Shown one piece after another: positions 61,881-64,000 of a stretch of 64,000 bases of DNA. The stretch comes from Halospeciosus flavus (GTDB lineage Archaea; Halobacteriota; Halobacteria; Halobacteriales; Halobacteriaceae): the NCBI RefSeq assembly GCF_029814175.1, contig NZ_CP122313.1, positions 1 to 64,000 on the forward strand, given 5' to 3'. A model generated the notes under the pieces. The model ran no database searches, had not been told where the DNA came from, and saw only the letters and a program-made list of their open reading frames with translations. The first letter of the stretch is position 1, and each line of letters opens with the position of its first letter. The position numbers and the translations under genes are program-made.

Positions 61881-64000
61881 TCAGTCCGCGTGTCGAGTGA
61901 CCACCGGGGCGTGGTCGTCGATCAGCGCCGCGAAGAGTTTCCGCTGCACCGTTCGGATATGCTGGTAGAACGCCTGTGGGGAGATGTCCAGTGACTCCGC
62001 AACGGCTTCACCAGTCACCGTCCGCGGCGACTCGAAGAACCCACTGTAGTACGCCGTCTCCAAGACCTCCAGTTGCCTATCAGTCAGGCTATCCAGCACT
62101 GACGCGTAAAACCCGTGTTCGGACGCCTGTTCGCGCGTCTGCTTCGACGTGAGCTCAACGTCCTCGAAGCGCTGAGTGACGAACTTCGTGACGTTTCTGG
62201 CCTCAACACTCCCGGGGACGTCAATAACGAATGCTGTTCCCGCCTGCGAGGCCGTCGCGCTCTGCAGGACAGCACCGTGGTCGGCCAGTTCCGTCGCAAG
62301 GAACGGCTCGGCCAACCGGAGCCGCAACACGCCTCCAGTCTCACCACCACGAATCCGCTGGACGTCCTCGATCACGCGGAGGTCAGCCGCCACGTCGACG
62401 ACTGCGTCAAGCGGCGCGTCCTCGACCGTGACGAACACGTAGTTCCCATTGGCAGTCTGCTGGACACCGCCCTCATAGGTAATCGTGCAGTCGGCAGCCT
62501 GCACCAATTGCGCGAGCACAAACGACGGATCAGCAACCGTGTACTCGACGCGAGTCATCGACGTGGTGAGCAACGCGCGCTTGCGCTCACTGGCGCTAAT
62601 CGCGGAGGCAATCGTCTCACCGAGCTCCGCCAGCACTGTCTGAATCGTTTCATCGAAGGCGTCCGGCGTCTCCGCGTACACTGTCAGAACGCCATACGAG
62701 AGGTCGTTGTACACGAGCGGAATACTCAGCACGGACAGTAGGTCGCGTGCAATCGCGTCCTTGCGCCACGAAGCCGCCCGGAGATCAGCCGCGACGTTCG
62801 AAACATGCGTCACCTCACCAGTCGCCGCAGTCCGACCCGCCGGTTCAACAGCCTCAGCGGCAACCGGAAACGACTGCGTATCGAGATAGCCCTGATCAGT
62901 TCCAGCCCACGCTTGGGGAGTTACGGCGTCGTTCGTGCTATCGTGGGTGCCGATCCAGGCGAACTGGAAGCGGCCATCCGCAGTGAGGCGTTCACAGACC
63001 GTGTGGTCGATTTCCTCGCGGGTCTCCGACTGCACCAGCGCCTGGTCAATCTCGCGAATCGTCTCGTTAATTTGGTTGAGTGTCGTAAGTTGGTCGTTCT
63101 GTCGCTGGAGTTCACGGTCCTGCTCGCGAAGCTGGGACTCACGGTCGACGCGGTCCAGTGCTGCCTCCGCGGTCGCCGCCAGAAGGTCCGCAAGTTCCCG
63201 CGTCACATCGTCGAAGGCACAGACATCGGTCGATCCAGCGACGAACACGCCGTGGCTCCCGAGCGGAATGTACGCGACACTCCGGAGATCAGTCGCAGGA
63301 TTGGCGAGGCGGTCGGCATCGTGGACATCATCGAAAAACCGGGGTTCGTTCTCGACGAAACTGTGAGTAGTGAGATCGCGGCCGTCCGCATGCACATCTG
63401 GGAGGGGGCCGTGGGCGTCCCGCATCGACTGGGAGTACGCAGTCGGCTGGAGGTGATTGTCATCCGCGTCGAAGAGGTAGACGGCACTCGCATCGAGGTC
63501 GAGAACGTCGGGAGTATCGTCGACAACGTGGTGGGCAATTTCGTGGTGTGTTTCGGCATACAGGAAGTCCCGCGCGGTCTCCTGAAGGGTTGCGAGTGCA
63601 CGTTCGCGCTGCTTGCGCTTCGTGATGTCACGACAACTGTACAGCAGCGTGCCGTCCTGAATGGAGACTTCGCGAACGTTCACCAGCAGCGTGTGTTCGC
63701 GACCGGCTTTGTCCGTGGCCGTCGTTTCGATGTTCTTCAAGACGCCGTCGTCAGCGAGATCCTCGCGGTCAAACAGGTCGTCGCCGAGCAAGTCCTCAAT
63801 CGTTCCCAGGTCTCGGATTTCCTCGGCGGTGTACCCGAAGATGAAATGGACGTTCGGGCAGACATACGTGTACTCGCCGTCCTCGTCGGTCATGAGGACG
63901 GTGTCAGTCATGTTGTTGAGCGTGACGCGGTGGAGTTGCTCGGATTGGCGGAGTTCCCGTTCGAGGTCCACACGCTCAGTGATATCGACGCTATCGACGA
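61881..64000 (-). CDS. PAS/GAF sensor with bacterio-opsin-activator HTH, 5' partial
   Basis: The frame is open to the right edge (a GTG at 63971 is internal: upstream residues VDITER belong to another PAS unit), so the N-terminus is missing. Visible parts, in order: PAS with CPNVHFIFGYTAEEIRDL and CRDITKRKQRERALATLQET, two GAF-like domains (the second with RFQFAWIGTHDS), a BAT domain, and a C-terminal HTH_10 LTDRQLEVLETAYYSGFFES then ESLDISPQAFYQHIRTVQ. It senses a light-, redox- or ligand-type signal and activates transcription. Target unknown. Confidence 0.88.
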   Translation of the reverse strand, partial: VDSVDITERVDLERELRQSEQLHRVTLNNMTDTVLMTDEDGEYTYVCPNVHFIFGYTAEEIRDLGTIEDLLGDDLFDREDLADDGVLKNIETTATDKAGREHTLLVNVREVSIQDGTLLYSCRDITKRKQRERALATLQETARDFLYAETHHEIAHHVVDDTPDVLDLDASAVYLFDADDNHLQPTAYSQSMRDAHGPLPDVHADGRDLTTHSFVENEPRFFDDVHDADRLANPATDLRSVAYIPLGSHGVFVAGSTDVCAFDDVTRELADLLAATAEAALDRVDRESQLREQDRELQRQNDQLTTLNQINETIREIDQALVQSETREEIDHTVCERLTADGRFQFAWIGTHDSTNDAVTPQAWAGTDQGYLDTQSFPVAAEAVEPAGRTAATGEVTHVSNVAADLRAASWRKDAIARDLLSVLSIPLVYNDLSYGVLTVYAETPDAFDETIQTVLAELGETIASAISASERKRALLTTSMTRVEYTVADPSFVLAQLVQAADCTITYEGGVQQTANGNYVFVTVEDAPLDAVVDVAADLRVIEDVQRIRGGETGGVLRLRLAEPFLATELADHGAVLQSATASQAGTAFVIDVPGSVEARNVTKFVTQRFEDVELTSKQTREQASEHGFYASVLDSLTDRQLEVLETAYYSGFFESPRTVTGEAVAESLDISPQAFYQHIRTVQRKLFAALIDDHAPVVTRHAD

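Overview
The window is haloarchaeal (class Halobacteria). The predicted proteins are strongly acidic, GC is high, and the families are ones I associate with haloarchaea: bacterio-opsin-activator type HTH_10 regulators, an HVO_A0114-type winged helix, DUF7344-like and DUF7522-like proteins, Tat lipoproteins with a twin-arginine and a lipobox, a SWIM zinc-finger protein and an ISH-type IS5 element. Initiator context is mostly short or leaderless and many genes overlap by ATGA. ParA with an iteron-like array, a tyrosine recombinase, an IS and decayed genes point to a megaplasmid or a chromosome with integrated plasmid/island DNA.

Region 1 (1-9.8 kb) looks like a DNA 7-deazaguanine modification/restriction island related to the bacterial Dpd system. 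A preQ0 operon (queD-queE-folE-queC, minus strand) is divergent from a plus-strand operon holding a long DpdA-like transglycosylase, a second TGT-family protein, a winged-helix protein and a P-loop ATPase. A phospholipase D-like (DpdK-like) gene enters from the left edge. This is the best candidate for an under-described system.

Region 2 (9.8-21 kb) is plasmid-like: small regulators, an RNase HII-like protein, ParA with its acidic partner and a 480-bp array of CTGTNACAG dyads, then an integrase, a ferritin-like gene and a decayed RND exporter.

Region 3 (21-45 kb) is a thiol-redox and sulfane-sulfur block: trxA-trxB, two further thioredoxins, a NifS-like enzyme, CcdA, a DsbA-like protein, two membrane proteins with a GCxxC motif, three rhodanese-MBL fusions, a lone rhodanese, two TauE/SafE carriers, a YeeE/YedE pair, TusA and DsrE proteins. 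Several of these promoters share an ACAATACT-like element 44-51 bp before the start codon. A two-cysteine winged-helix regulator lies inside the block and may bind it.

Region 4 (45-50.7 kb): a complete IS5-family element (8-bp target duplication GATATTTT) sits 11 bp upstream of a solute-binding lipoprotein gene that overlaps a sensor histidine kinase. A SWIM protein and a regulator follow. Region 5 (51-64 kb) is mostly metabolic and transport: BtpA/PfkB, a VOC protein, an NSS transporter, a membrane protein cluster, a TRIC-like channel, glutamate dehydrogenase and a large PAS/GAF/HTH_10 regulator that runs off the right edge.

At least 15 genes carry a single frameshift, often beside a homopolymer, in housekeeping-like and island genes alike. 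I read most of these as indel errors in the sequence rather than real decay, but I type them as pseudogenes because they are broken as given. I saw no rRNA, no CRISPR array and no convincing tRNA.
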